The position numbers were made by a program, and so were the translations under genes. Below are positions 54,548 to 64,000 of a DNA stretch of 64,000 nt, piece by piece. The stretch's first letter is position 1; every line of letters starts with the position of its first letter. Origin of the DNA: UBA2031 sp037189985. Its GTDB lineage: Bacteria > Pseudomonadota > Gammaproteobacteria > Pseudomonadales > Moraxellaceae. The stretch lies in the NCBI GenBank assembly GCA_037189985.1, contig JBBCJX010000031.1:186001-250000 (forward strand). Reading direction: 5' to 3'. The notes under the pieces are model-generated. The model saw only the letters and a list, made by a program, of their open reading frames with translations, made no database searches and was not told the DNA's origin.

Positions 54548-57259
54548 TCAATCGCCTGCCAGGCGACGAATCTTTTCCATGTCCAAACGACGGACTGCCT
54601 CGCGCACGGCATCGGCAAAGCCGCTGGCCTCCGGTTCACGGGCATGCACGCCGTCAACCCAGTCCTCAATGTCTGAAATACGCCCCTGTTCGACTGCCTC
54701 TAGCAGATGCCGCAGGCTTTCAGGGCTGGGTGGACTCAAGGTCGCCCCGGAGACAGTCTCCACGATCACGGGACGCTCCCAGTCCAACTCCAAGGCAAAC
54801 CCAAGAGCGTCAGCCAGGCGGCCAGGCTCGGCAGGCTTCATGAGAATTGAGGCAAACACCAGATGGGGAGACCAGCCATCCGGCAATACGGGCATGGCGG
54901 CCGAGAGCATGATGAACGGCATGACATGGCCAGCCTCGCGGGACTGGCGCAGCAACTCCCAGCCACTCATGTCCGGCATGAGCTGGTCCGTGATCACGAG
55001 ATCAAAGGGTTCGCTGGCAAGCAGGCTGAGCGCCTCCTCTCCTTTTTCGGCAAGCGCCATGTCAAAGCCCAGTGTGGCGAGCACGTCGGCAAGCAGGGCA
55101 CGATTGTCCGCAATGTCATCGACCACCAGAATGCGCCGCACTTTTCCCTTGTAGTGACGCACATCTGGACGCCCTTGCCTGACAACCGCCACTTCTCCCT
55201 CTGCAACCTCTATCGGTAACTGGCAGTAAAAAAGGCTGCCCTTTGCCGAGGACTCACAAACCAGCTCCCCACCCATGAGATCAACCAGTTGCCGAGCAAT
55301 GGCCAGACCCAAGCCCAAGCTGCTGCGGTCCGAACTGGCAAGCCGGGACACACCACGTTCGAAGGGATGAAAAATGCGTTCACGGCTTTCCGGAGGAACA
55401 CCTATGCCGTTATCCCTTACGCCCAGCCACAACTCCGCCTTGCCCTCGCTGACAGCAGACATCAGTCGCGCCTCCAGCACGACCTTGTCGCCCTGACTGT
55501 GCCGACAGGCATTGGTGAGCAAATTGATCAGTACCTGTCTCAGGCGCACGCTGTCGACATTCGCGGTCAATGCCAGGGATGGCTCGATTTGCGACGTCAG
55601 GGTTACGCCCTGATTGCGTGCCACTTCACGGCTTTCCTCCAGCACTGACTCCAGCAGCACTCCCATGTTGGCAGGCTGCAACTCCAGACGAAGGCGTCCG
55701 GCCTCACCACGGGCATAATCAAGAAGCTCGTCAATCAGGGCCAGCAAATGTCGCCCGCTACTTTGTACTGCTTCAATCCTGCGTCGCAGCACATTGTTGC
55801 TATTGTCATTAAAAATGAGGCCGCTGTAGCCGAGTATGCTGTGCAAGGGCGTACGCAGTTCATGACTCAACTGTGCCAGAAAGGCCGACTTGGCATGGCT
55901 GGATGCCTCGGCAACCTCCTTGGCCATGCGCAATTCCTTTGTACGCAACTGGACATCCTGCTCAATCTGGAGACGAGACTGGATACGCACTTCAATCGCT
56001 TGCCTCTCCGCCTCTTCGCGCTCTGCCCGCAGCTTGCGCATCTTGTCCATCATGACGGCAACAATCATCACGCCACTGAGCAACATGGCCCAGTTCTGCG
56101 AATAATCAATCATGAAATCCTGAGGTAGCCAGCCCAGTATCTGCGCCAGTCGCAGGAACGCCACCATCCATGTCACCGAAAACGACAGTAACACCAGCCA
56201 GGCATCGCGGATGCCCATGACAACGGCATAAAGGGTCACCGATGCCAGCAGCAAGAGAAGTGCAAAGCCCAAGGCATGTTCAACATTCACCCAGAAGGTG
56301 TAGTCCAGCCAGATCATGCACGGCATGACAACCACCATCGCGCTGGCCAGGAACTTGGCCAGACGGGTTGCCACGGGAACATACTCATTCAACTGCAACA
56401 GGCGCACCAGCAGCCAGGTAGCTCCCACCATGATCGGGGTTCCCAATACTCCCGGGCTACGCAGGTTCCAATCAAGATGTGAAGGCCAAAGATACTGGTA
56501 GCCATACTGGAACAGGCTGACGTCATTGAGCAGGCAGGATGCCACCATGATGCCGAAATAGAGGAAGGCAATTTCGCGCGTGCCGATAAAAAAGATCAGG
56601 GCATACACAAAAAAAAGTGACAGCGCGCCAAACTGCAGACCATTGATGAGGTCTATGCGACGCTCCGCCACATGAAAGCCTTGGGGCTCCCATAGCCGCA
56701 TATGCAGCATCATGGCGTTACGGGATTCGATACGCACATAGAAGGTCTGCTCTTGACCGGGAAGCAGCTTCAGCGGAAATGCGGAGAATCGCGAAGGAAG
56801 TATCCTGTCCTGGACAGGAACTACCATCCCCCCCTGCATGACACTCCACTCCCCTTCGTCATTCGGCACATAGACACGAATATCTTCGAGGCGAGGAGCA
56901 CCGACTTCCAGATACCGTTCCTGGACACTCGCAAAGGGATTGACAGCAGTTATCCGGAACCAGATCACATCACTTGTGTATCCCACATCAAGATCAGGTG
57001 CCGATACAGGTCGGAATTTTCCAGAAAAACCGGGACTGACAATATCTTCAACAGCCGTGGCAGAGGGAGAACCCCTGAAGAAATCAACGCTCTTGCTGAT
57101 TATCGTTCCAGCATGGTCCTCACCAAAGGCAATCGTATCGGCCTCTGAAAAAGAAGAAAAAAGAACAGAAACCAGAAGAATCAGTGCAGAAGAAAAAATC
57201 CGGAAAGCAGAAGCCGCCTCACCAGCCTGCACAGGCAACGCCCGCCAACCCGTTGTCAC
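54548..57259 (-). CDS. Hybrid histidine kinase with DISM sensor
   Basis: A 903-aa membrane kinase. A signal anchor is followed by a 7TMR-DISMED2-type extracytoplasmic domain (about residues 60-200, ITAVNPFASVQERYLEVG), seven membrane helices (about 210-400), a coiled coil, HisKA (FLAQLSHELRTPLHSILGYS, His near 470), HATPase_c (LINLLTNACRHS; DNGIGVPPESRERIF; GLGLAIARQL) and a C-terminal receiver (RILVVDDIADNRALL; Asp in LVITDQLMPDMSG). DISMED2 domains are thought to bind carbohydrates. The GTG start overlaps the stop of the REC-AraC gene. It sits directly upstream of the DUF11 locus on the same strand. Confidence 0.92.
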   Translation of the reverse strand: MTTGWRALPVQAGEAASAFRIFSSALILLVSVLFSSFSEADTIAFGEDHAGTIISKSVDFFRGSPSATAVEDIVSPGFSGKFRPVSAPDLDVGYTSDVIWFRITAVNPFASVQERYLEVGAPRLEDIRVYVPNDEGEWSVMQGGMVVPVQDRILPSRFSAFPLKLLPGQEQTFYVRIESRNAMMLHMRLWEPQGFHVAERRIDLINGLQFGALSLFFVYALIFFIGTREIAFLYFGIMVASCLLNDVSLFQYGYQYLWPSHLDWNLRSPGVLGTPIMVGATWLLVRLLQLNEYVPVATRLAKFLASAMVVVMPCMIWLDYTFWVNVEHALGFALLLLLASVTLYAVVMGIRDAWLVLLSFSVTWMVAFLRLAQILGWLPQDFMIDYSQNWAMLLSGVMIVAVMMDKMRKLRAEREEAERQAIEVRIQSRLQIEQDVQLRTKELRMAKEVAEASSHAKSAFLAQLSHELRTPLHSILGYSGLIFNDNSNNVLRRRIEAVQSSGRHLLALIDELLDYARGEAGRLRLELQPANMGVLLESVLEESREVARNQGVTLTSQIEPSLALTANVDSVRLRQVLINLLTNACRHSQGDKVVLEARLMSAVSEGKAELWLGVRDNGIGVPPESRERIFHPFERGVSRLASSDRSSLGLGLAIARQLVDLMGGELVCESSAKGSLFYCQLPIEVAEGEVAVVRQGRPDVRHYKGKVRRILVVDDIADNRALLADVLATLGFDMALAEKGEEALSLLASEPFDLVITDQLMPDMSGWELLRQSREAGHVMPFIMLSAAMPVLPDGWSPHLVFASILMKPAEPGRLADALGFALELDWERPVIVETVSGATLSPPSPESLRHLLEAVEQGRISDIEDWVDGVHAREPEASGFADAVREAVRRLDMEKIRRLAGD

Positions 57260-58068
57260 GAAGCGTTTACCGGGCGTTCACGCTGTGCCTGGCGATAGTC
57301 ACGTGGCGTAACGCCCAAACGCTCACGAAACATTGTGGTGAAATTGCCGGCACTGCCATAACCCACGTGATCAGCAATCTGCTGTATGTCCAGATCGCTT
57401 TCTGCCAGCAAACGGCAGGCCAGCAGGAAACGCTGCTCACGCAACCAGGCAAAGACCGGCATATTGGTAGCACCACGAAAAAGTTCCGTCAGGCGCCTTT
57501 CGTTGGTCCCCACCTGATGGGCAAGATCCGGCAATGACGGCGGCTTGCCGATATCACGCATGAGGATGTCCATGGCAGCCTGCACCGTACTGTTGCGTGG
57601 CGCAGAGTCTGGCTCGTCATTGATGGCCGTCACCTGTGCAGGCTCGCTCTCCGCACGGAGACGTCGACGCAAATCAAGATGCACACCGATGCGGGCCAGG
57701 ACCTCTTCCGGAGCAAAGGGCTTGCTGATGTAGTCCACTGCACCCAGGCGCAAACCCAACAGGCGATCATCCAGCTCATTGCAACCAGAAAGGAAAATGA
57801 CAGGGATGTCGCGCGTACGAGGATCAGCCTTGAGAAGGCGGCAGGCAGCAAAGCCGTCCGTGCGCGGCATGCGCACATCAAGCAGGATGAGATCAGGCAT
57901 GACCACCGTGGCCTTCTGGTATCCCTCACGTCCGTCAAAAGCCACTACCAGTCGCAGGCGGGCATCACGCAGGAACTCCGAAAGTAGTGACAAATCCTGG
58001 GGTGAATCATCAACCACCAGCAATGTGGCCTGAGCATTGGGAGAGGAAAGCGGCAAGGATTGGGACAT
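57256..58068 (-). CDS. Response regulator with AraC-type DNA-binding domain
   Basis: A 270-aa protein. The receiver (about residues 12-130) has LLVVDDSPQDL, phosphoacceptor Asp in LILLDVRMPRTDGFA, and Lys in YISKPFAPE. The AraC/XylS domain (about 165-262) has two HTH motifs: LPDLAHQVGTNERRLTELFR and IQQIADHVGYGSAGNFTTMF, ending TPRDYRQ. It is the obvious output of the coupled hybrid kinase. The AraC-type output suggests transcriptional activation, and the DUF11 genes downstream are the likeliest targets; this is inferred from position. Confidence 0.93.
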   Translation of the reverse strand: MSQSLPLSSPNAQATLLVVDDSPQDLSLLSEFLRDARLRLVVAFDGREGYQKATVVMPDLILLDVRMPRTDGFAACRLLKADPRTRDIPVIFLSGCNELDDRLLGLRLGAVDYISKPFAPEEVLARIGVHLDLRRRLRAESEPAQVTAINDEPDSAPRNSTVQAAMDILMRDIGKPPSLPDLAHQVGTNERRLTELFRGATNMPVFAWLREQRFLLACRLLAESDLDIQQIADHVGYGSAGNFTTMFRERLGVTPRDYRQAQRERPVNAS

Positions 58069-58165
58069 TGGTTACATCACAACTATGGCTAAGGAAAAAA
58101 CCACGAATACTGCAAGACATTATCCATGGATGAGGAAATATGGAAACCGGTCCATCACAGGGCCA

Positions 58166-58651
58166 TCAGCCGCCTGCATAAATCGCATTACCCTCTTTCT
58201 CCAGTACATAACCTTTCCAGGGATAAAGCGTGAAAGCACCTGCCCTCCAGACATGGCTTCCTTCTTCACCCTGCCGGCGCAGTATCAGTGGAGGCTCCAT
58301 GCCAGGCAGGAAAGCCTCGGCCTGCAAGCCCTCCCTATCAAACACGATCCAGGCAATTTTTCCGGATGCAGGCTCGCCCATGGCCCGCAATCGCACACCA
58401 GCCTCGAAAATCCGCAAGCACTCCTGCCGGGCCGATGACCATGTATACCCCGCAGACGCCTTGCAGCCCTTGGCATCACTGTCTCCGCCCACACGAATTG
58501 CAGCGCCGGCGGCAGGAGCCGCGAGCGAGGTATCAGGAGTAGGCAAAGGCGGGACCACCGGATCCGAAGGCTGGTTACAGGCAGCAAGCCCCAGCAGTGC
58601 AAAGGCACAAACGGCCGTCCTGGCAACAGAAAGCAATGAAAGCCTTTTCAT
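58166..58651 (-). CDS. Lipoprotein of unknown function
   Basis: A 161-aa lipoprotein with lipobox LGLAACNQ. After a Pro-rich linker comes GCKASAGYTWSSARQECLRIFEAG, a paired-Cys motif that I associate with small conserved bacterial lipoproteins. A beta-rich end follows (EAFLPGMEPPLILRRQG). No function can be assigned. It stands alone between the two-component genes and cueR, on the same strand as both. Confidence 0.7.
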   Translation of the reverse strand: MKRLSLLSVARTAVCAFALLGLAACNQPSDPVVPPLPTPDTSLAAPAAGAAIRVGGDSDAKGCKASAGYTWSSARQECLRIFEAGVRLRAMGEPASGKIAWIVFDREGLQAEAFLPGMEPPLILRRQGEEGSHVWRAGAFTLYPWKGYVLEKEGNAIYAGG

Positions 58652-58687
58652 GATGATGCTCCCGGAAGCATGAAAACCTGCCTCTGT

Positions 58688-59077
58688 TCATGTCCTGAAT
58701 GTCTCGACGATAGGACAGCACTGCTGTCCACCGGCATGTTCACACTGCTCAATCAATGCCTGCAGGCGCCCTGCAAGTGCCTGCATGTCCTGGATACGGG
58801 CTTCGATATCCGTCAAACGCAGACTGGCCATCTGGCGTATCTTGCTGCGGTCCCTGACCGCATCCATATGCAGCAATTCCCCGATCTCGGCCAGGGTGAA
58901 CCCGGCCTCCTTGGCGCGGCGTATGAACAGTAGCTGTTGCAGATGGGTATCATCATAGTGCCTGTAGGCAGAGCTTGCCTCGGGCACCTCCAGAAGGCCG
59001 ATACGCTGGTAGTAACGTACGGTTTCGACATTGACGGCCGCCGCCTCGGCAAGGCGCCCGATGGTCAGGCTTGTCAT
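58688..59077 (-). CDS. cueR: MerR-family metal-responsive regulator, CueR-like
   Basis: A 129-aa regulator with an N-terminal MerR HTH (LTIGRLAEAAAVNVETVRYYQRIGLL) and a dimerisation helix. The metal-binding loop is CEHAGGQQCCPIVE; the Cys-to-Cys spacing of eight matches the CueR loop. The Cys that MerR and ZntR carry at the start of the dimer helix is absent (VRDRSKIRQ), which favours a monovalent copper or silver sensor. It is divergent from the copper ATPase gene, with a MerR-type promoter between. Assignment is by motif and context. Confidence 0.8.
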   Translation of the reverse strand: MTSLTIGRLAEAAAVNVETVRYYQRIGLLEVPEASSAYRHYDDTHLQQLLFIRRAKEAGFTLAEIGELLHMDAVRDRSKIRQMASLRLTDIEARIQDMQALAGRLQALIEQCEHAGGQQCCPIVETFRT

Positions 59078-59091
59078 GATGCTCTCTCCGC

Positions 59092-59123
59092 TTGACTCCG
59101 TACTCTGGTACGGGCCTCAGCAT
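59092..59123 (+). promoter_or_regulatory. MerR/CueR-type promoter-operator for the copper ATPase
   Basis: TTGACT is followed at once by the dyad CCGTAC-TCTG-GTACGG (59098-59113). A weak -10 (CAGCAT) lies after a long spacer of about 20 bases. A dyad filling an over-long spacer is the hallmark of MerR-family activated promoters. Confidence 0.65.
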
Positions 59124-59166
59124 GGGCCATCACGACGCCACTGTCACCTGCTCAAGGAGAGTCGCC

Positions 59167-61584
<2,418 letters not shown>

Positions 61585-61706
61585 ATACCCGATACGTCTT
61601 GTAAGCACCCTGCTGCGTAAGGGCGAGAGCCGGGATGACGAAAAACATGGCTTTCAAGCAAGCTCCGAGGCAGTTTTGATCTCCTGAATTTCACGGTCAG
61701 GCAACC

Positions 61707-62705
61707 ATGATTCCCTTTTCCGTTCTCGATCTGTCGCCCATCCTGGAAGGCCACAATGCCGCCCGCTCCTTCCGCAACACCCTGGACCTTGCCCGGCATG
61801 CCGAGCAGCGCGGTTACAAGCGTTTCTGGCTGGCCGAGCATCACAACATGCCCGGCATTGCGAGTGCAGCCACGGCGGTCCTGATAGGCCATGTGGCCGG
61901 AGGTACATCCACCATCCGTGTAGGGGCCGGGGGCATCATGCTGCCCAATCATGCGCCGCTACAGGTTGCCGAGCAGTTCGGCACGCTGGAGTCGCTCTAC
62001 CCGGGCCGAATCGACCTCGGGCTGGGACGTGCGCCGGGCACTGACCAGCGCACCATGCGTGCCCTGCGTCGCCACCACGCACGGGACAGTGCCGACAGCT
62101 TTCCCCAGGATGTCCAGGAACTGATGTCCTATTTTGCCGAAGCGCAGCCAGGGCAAGCCGTACGCGCCTATCCGGGCAACGGACTCGCCGTACCCGTCTG
62201 GCTGCTGGGCTCCAGCCTCTTCAGCGCCCGTCTTGCCGCTGAACTCGGTCTACCCTTCGCCTTTGCCTCGCACTTCGCTCCGGATTATCTCCTCCAGGCC
62301 CTGCGGCTCTATCGCGAGAACTTCCAGCCCTCCGAGTCCTTGGCACAACCTTATGCACTGGCCTGCCTGAACGTGTTTGCAGCAGACAGCGATGCGGAGG
62401 GGCAACGTCTTTTCACATCACTGCAGCAGCAGTTTGTCAGCCTGCGTCGTGGCATGCCCGGGCCTTTGCAGCCCCCCTCAGCCATCCGGCCCGAAGAGTG
62501 GAGTGAAGTGGAAATGGCCGGGGTGCGTCACGCACTCGCCCACACCATCGTGGGCTCACCCTCCACAGTCCGCAAAGGACTGGAAGATTTCATGGCCCTG
62601 ACAAAAGCTGACGAACTCATGATCACCGGACAGATATACGATCACGCGGCAAGGCTGCATTCCTTTGACATCGTGGCTGACATCCACGAAGAGCTCTTCG
62701 CATGA
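61707..62705 (+). CDS. LLM-class flavin-dependent oxidoreductase (luciferase-like)
   Basis: A 332-aa TIM-barrel protein of the bacterial luciferase-like group. It starts FSVLDLSPILEGHNAARSF and has RFWLAEHHNMPGIASAAT (the conserved EHH segment), GAGGIMLPNHAPLQVAEQF and YPGRIDLGLGRAPGTDQRT. The pattern matches the YhbW/MsnO8 subgroup, whose physiological substrates are mostly unknown. The reduced flavin would come from a separate reductase, not seen nearby. Possibly co-transcribed with tusD (53 bases). Confidence 0.88.
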   Translation: MIPFSVLDLSPILEGHNAARSFRNTLDLARHAEQRGYKRFWLAEHHNMPGIASAATAVLIGHVAGGTSTIRVGAGGIMLPNHAPLQVAEQFGTLESLYPGRIDLGLGRAPGTDQRTMRALRRHHARDSADSFPQDVQELMSYFAEAQPGQAVRAYPGNGLAVPVWLLGSSLFSARLAAELGLPFAFASHFAPDYLLQALRLYRENFQPSESLAQPYALACLNVFAADSDAEGQRLFTSLQQQFVSLRRGMPGPLQPPSAIRPEEWSEVEMAGVRHALAHTIVGSPSTVRKGLEDFMALTKADELMITGQIYDHAARLHSFDIVADIHEELFA

Positions 62706-62758
62706 CAAGGGCAGTACTACAGAAAATTGGCTAGAATCGTGCCATTCGAGGATATGCC

Positions 62759-63148
62759 ATGAAATTTACCCTGCTCGTCACCGCAGCACCGCACCAGGAG
62801 AATGCCTGGCATGCGCTGCAATTCTGCCGAGCAGCACTGGCGGCCGGACATGAGGTGGCACGTGTTTTTTTCTATGGCGATGGTGCTACCCACGGAAGCG
62901 CCCTGCTCACCCCACCGCAGGATGAAAACGATGTCGCTGCCGGCTGGCGCGATATTGCCAGTCAACAACATGTCGAGCTGGTGGTCTGCGTGGCTGCCGC
63001 ACTCAAACGTGGCATCCTTGATGAAGACACCGCACGGCGGGAAGAAAAACCGGGCGCCAATCTGGCTGCCGGATTCGTGATTTCCGGTCTCGGACAACTG
63101 GCAGAAGCCATGCTTGAGAATGACCGCCTTGTGAGCTTCCCGGGCTAG
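62759..63148 (+). CDS. tusD: Sulfurtransferase TusD
   Basis: A 129-aa DsrE-like subunit of the TusBCD complex, which passes persulfide sulfur from TusA to TusE for 2-thiouridine synthesis in tRNA. The active Cys is in VVCVAAALKRGI near residue 77, with the N-terminal FTLLVTAAPH strand and FFYGDGA loop. GAGG lies before the ATG. First gene of the tusDCBE order, which is conserved in gammaproteobacteria. Confidence 0.93.
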   Translation: MKFTLLVTAAPHQENAWHALQFCRAALAAGHEVARVFFYGDGATHGSALLTPPQDENDVAAGWRDIASQQHVELVVCVAAALKRGILDEDTARREEKPGANLAAGFVISGLGQLAEAMLENDRLVSFPG

Positions 63149-63150
63149 CC

Positions 63151-63507
63151 ATGAAAAAAACCCTTTTCATCCAGCATCGTTCTCCATACAGCAGCGAATC
63201 TCCTCAGGAGCAACTGGACGCCCTGCTGGTTTGCGCAACCTTCGGCCAGAAGGTCAGCATCCTTTTTCAGGATGATGGCGTATGGCAGCTTCTGCCGGAG
63301 CAGAAAGGCACTGCTATCGAAAAGCGCACACTGGCGGCTCAACTGCAGGCACTGGTGTTGTACGACGTGAACGATATCTATGTGGATGCGATGTCACTGA
63401 AAGAGCGGGGACTGGACGGCCATACGCTGGCATTGCCAGCCACTCCCGTGAATGCAAACACCATAAAGCAGCTCCTGTGCGAACAGGACATGGTCCTGCG
63501 TTTCTGA
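63151..63507 (+). CDS. tusC: Sulfur relay protein TusC
   Basis: A 118-aa DsrF-like subunit of the TusBCD complex. Recognisable segments are KTLFIQHRSPYSS, LDALLVCATFGQKVSILFQDDGVW and the C-terminal LCEQDMVLRF. It begins two bases after the tusD stop with little ribosome-binding sequence, so translation is probably coupled. Confidence 0.92.
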   Translation: MKKTLFIQHRSPYSSESPQEQLDALLVCATFGQKVSILFQDDGVWQLLPEQKGTAIEKRTLAAQLQALVLYDVNDIYVDAMSLKERGLDGHTLALPATPVNANTIKQLLCEQDMVLRF

Positions 63508-63517
63508 GGGTGCCGGC

Positions 63518-63799
63518 ATGAGCTCGACATTGCATATCCTTAGCCGCCTTCATGATCACAAAATGCCTGCCGCCCTCACACGCAGCCTGGGCAGCAGCGA
63601 TGCCCTCCTGCTCACGGGAGAGGGTGTATACGCCGCACTTTCGGACAGAATGGCACTGCCAGAAAACTGCATGGCATTGCAGGTTGATGTTGAAGCTCGC
63701 GGCCTTTTGTCTGCCTGGCCTGCCGATATCCCGTTGACTGATCACACCGGATTCGTGGCACTTTGTGTTCAGCATGCCAAATCGCTGAGCTGGGCCTGA
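63518..63799 (+). CDS. tusB: Sulfur relay protein TusB
   Basis: A 93-aa DsrH-like subunit of TusBCD. The pattern LHILSRLHDH at the N-terminus and DALLLTGEGVYAAL are typical; the C-terminus SLSW precedes the stop. GAGGG lies before the ATG. TusB is the smallest and most diverged subunit. Confidence 0.9.
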   Translation: MSSTLHILSRLHDHKMPAALTRSLGSSDALLLTGEGVYAALSDRMALPENCMALQVDVEARGLLSAWPADIPLTDHTGFVALCVQHAKSLSWA

Positions 63800-63801
63800 G
63801 C

Positions 63802-64000
63802 GTGGATACACGCTTCGACCCGGACGGCTACCTGCGCCAGCACCGCGACTGGACAGAAAGCCTTGCCGAAGAAATTGCGCAGCAGGACGGCATCACGCTC
63901 ACACCGGCCCATTGGGAAATCCTGCATGCCATGCGCCGCTTTTATGCCGAGTATGAACTCTCTCCCGCCACCCGCCCCTTGCTGAAATACTTGAGCCAGA
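63802..64000 (+). CDS. tusE: Sulfur relay protein TusE (DsrC family), 3' end beyond window
   Basis: A partial frame of 66 codons running off the window end. It starts at GTG three bases after the tusB stop. The translation reads FDPDGYLRQHRDWTESLAEE, then TLTPAHWEILHAMRRFYAEY and ATRPLLKYL, which is the TusE/DsrC pattern. The catalytic Cys lies at the extreme C-terminus and is outside the window. TusE accepts persulfide from TusD and delivers it to MnmA. Confidence 0.9.
   Translation, partial: MDTRFDPDGYLRQHRDWTESLAEEIAQQDGITLTPAHWEILHAMRRFYAEYELSPATRPLLKYLSQ

Overview
The window looks like chromosomal DNA of a GC-rich, aerobic, Gram-negative gammaproteobacterium, probably of the Pseudomonadales/Alcanivoracaceae/Moraxellaceae kind. 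Pointers are an integral-membrane alkane hydroxylase (AlkB), a wax ester synthase/DGAT-type acyltransferase, a Baeyer-Villiger-type monooxygenase operon, a GMC alcohol dehydrogenase, a CopLAB copper locus, a type IV prepilin, outer-membrane barrel proteins and the tusDCBE sulfur-relay operon. This assignment is inference from gene content. I saw no rRNA, tRNA, CRISPR array, transposase, phage gene or origin.

Layout. 1-3.3 kb: Smr protein, GTP cyclohydrolase I (folE), an SDR and a periplasmic solute-binding-like protein. 3.3-11.5 kb: an orphan HAMP-PAS membrane sensor, three alpha/beta hydrolases, an M16 presequence-protease-like peptidase and a WS/DGAT acyltransferase. 11.7-17.1 kb: a NarL/LuxR-type two-component pair beside an unknown exported protein and a TPR-plus-secretin-like lipoprotein; similar palindromes lie upstream of both units. 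17.2-20.4 kb: copLAB, with a REP-like hairpin element inside the copB signal-peptide codons. 20.5-25.7 kb: a four-gene oxidative operon (hydrolase, BVMO, di-iron ferritin-like protein, SDR) divergent from a TetR regulator. 25.7-36.2 kb: lipoprotein, PatB lyase, two I78 inhibitor lipoproteins around an NTF2-fold protein, AlkB, an MFS exporter, DUF1579, CBS and DUF3820 proteins, DinB and a REC-PAS protein. 36.3-38.5 kb: GMC oxidoreductase and prepilin.

38.6-58.1 kb is the most unusual part. It holds a minus-strand locus of four exported DUF11-type beta-sandwich proteins (379, about 158, 401 and 1785 aa) and one very large mosaic envelope protein (about 2326 aa: DUF11, SdrB-like, two OmpA domains, Big-like region, C-terminal barrel). 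A REC-AraC regulator and a 7TM-DISM hybrid histidine kinase lie directly upstream. CRP/Vfr-like palindromes precede two of the genes, and strong hairpins follow each of the three small genes and the terminal 1785-aa gene. I read it as a co-regulated surface or envelope-spanning assembly; its function is unknown.

58.1-64 kb: a lipoprotein, a CueR-like regulator divergent from a YHS-domain copper P1B ATPase with a MerR-type promoter between them, a luciferase-like monooxygenase, and tusD-tusC-tusB-tusE (tusE is cut by the window end). Many starts were moved downstream of the longest open frame to the ATG or GTG with a ribosome-binding site; the choice is stated where it matters.
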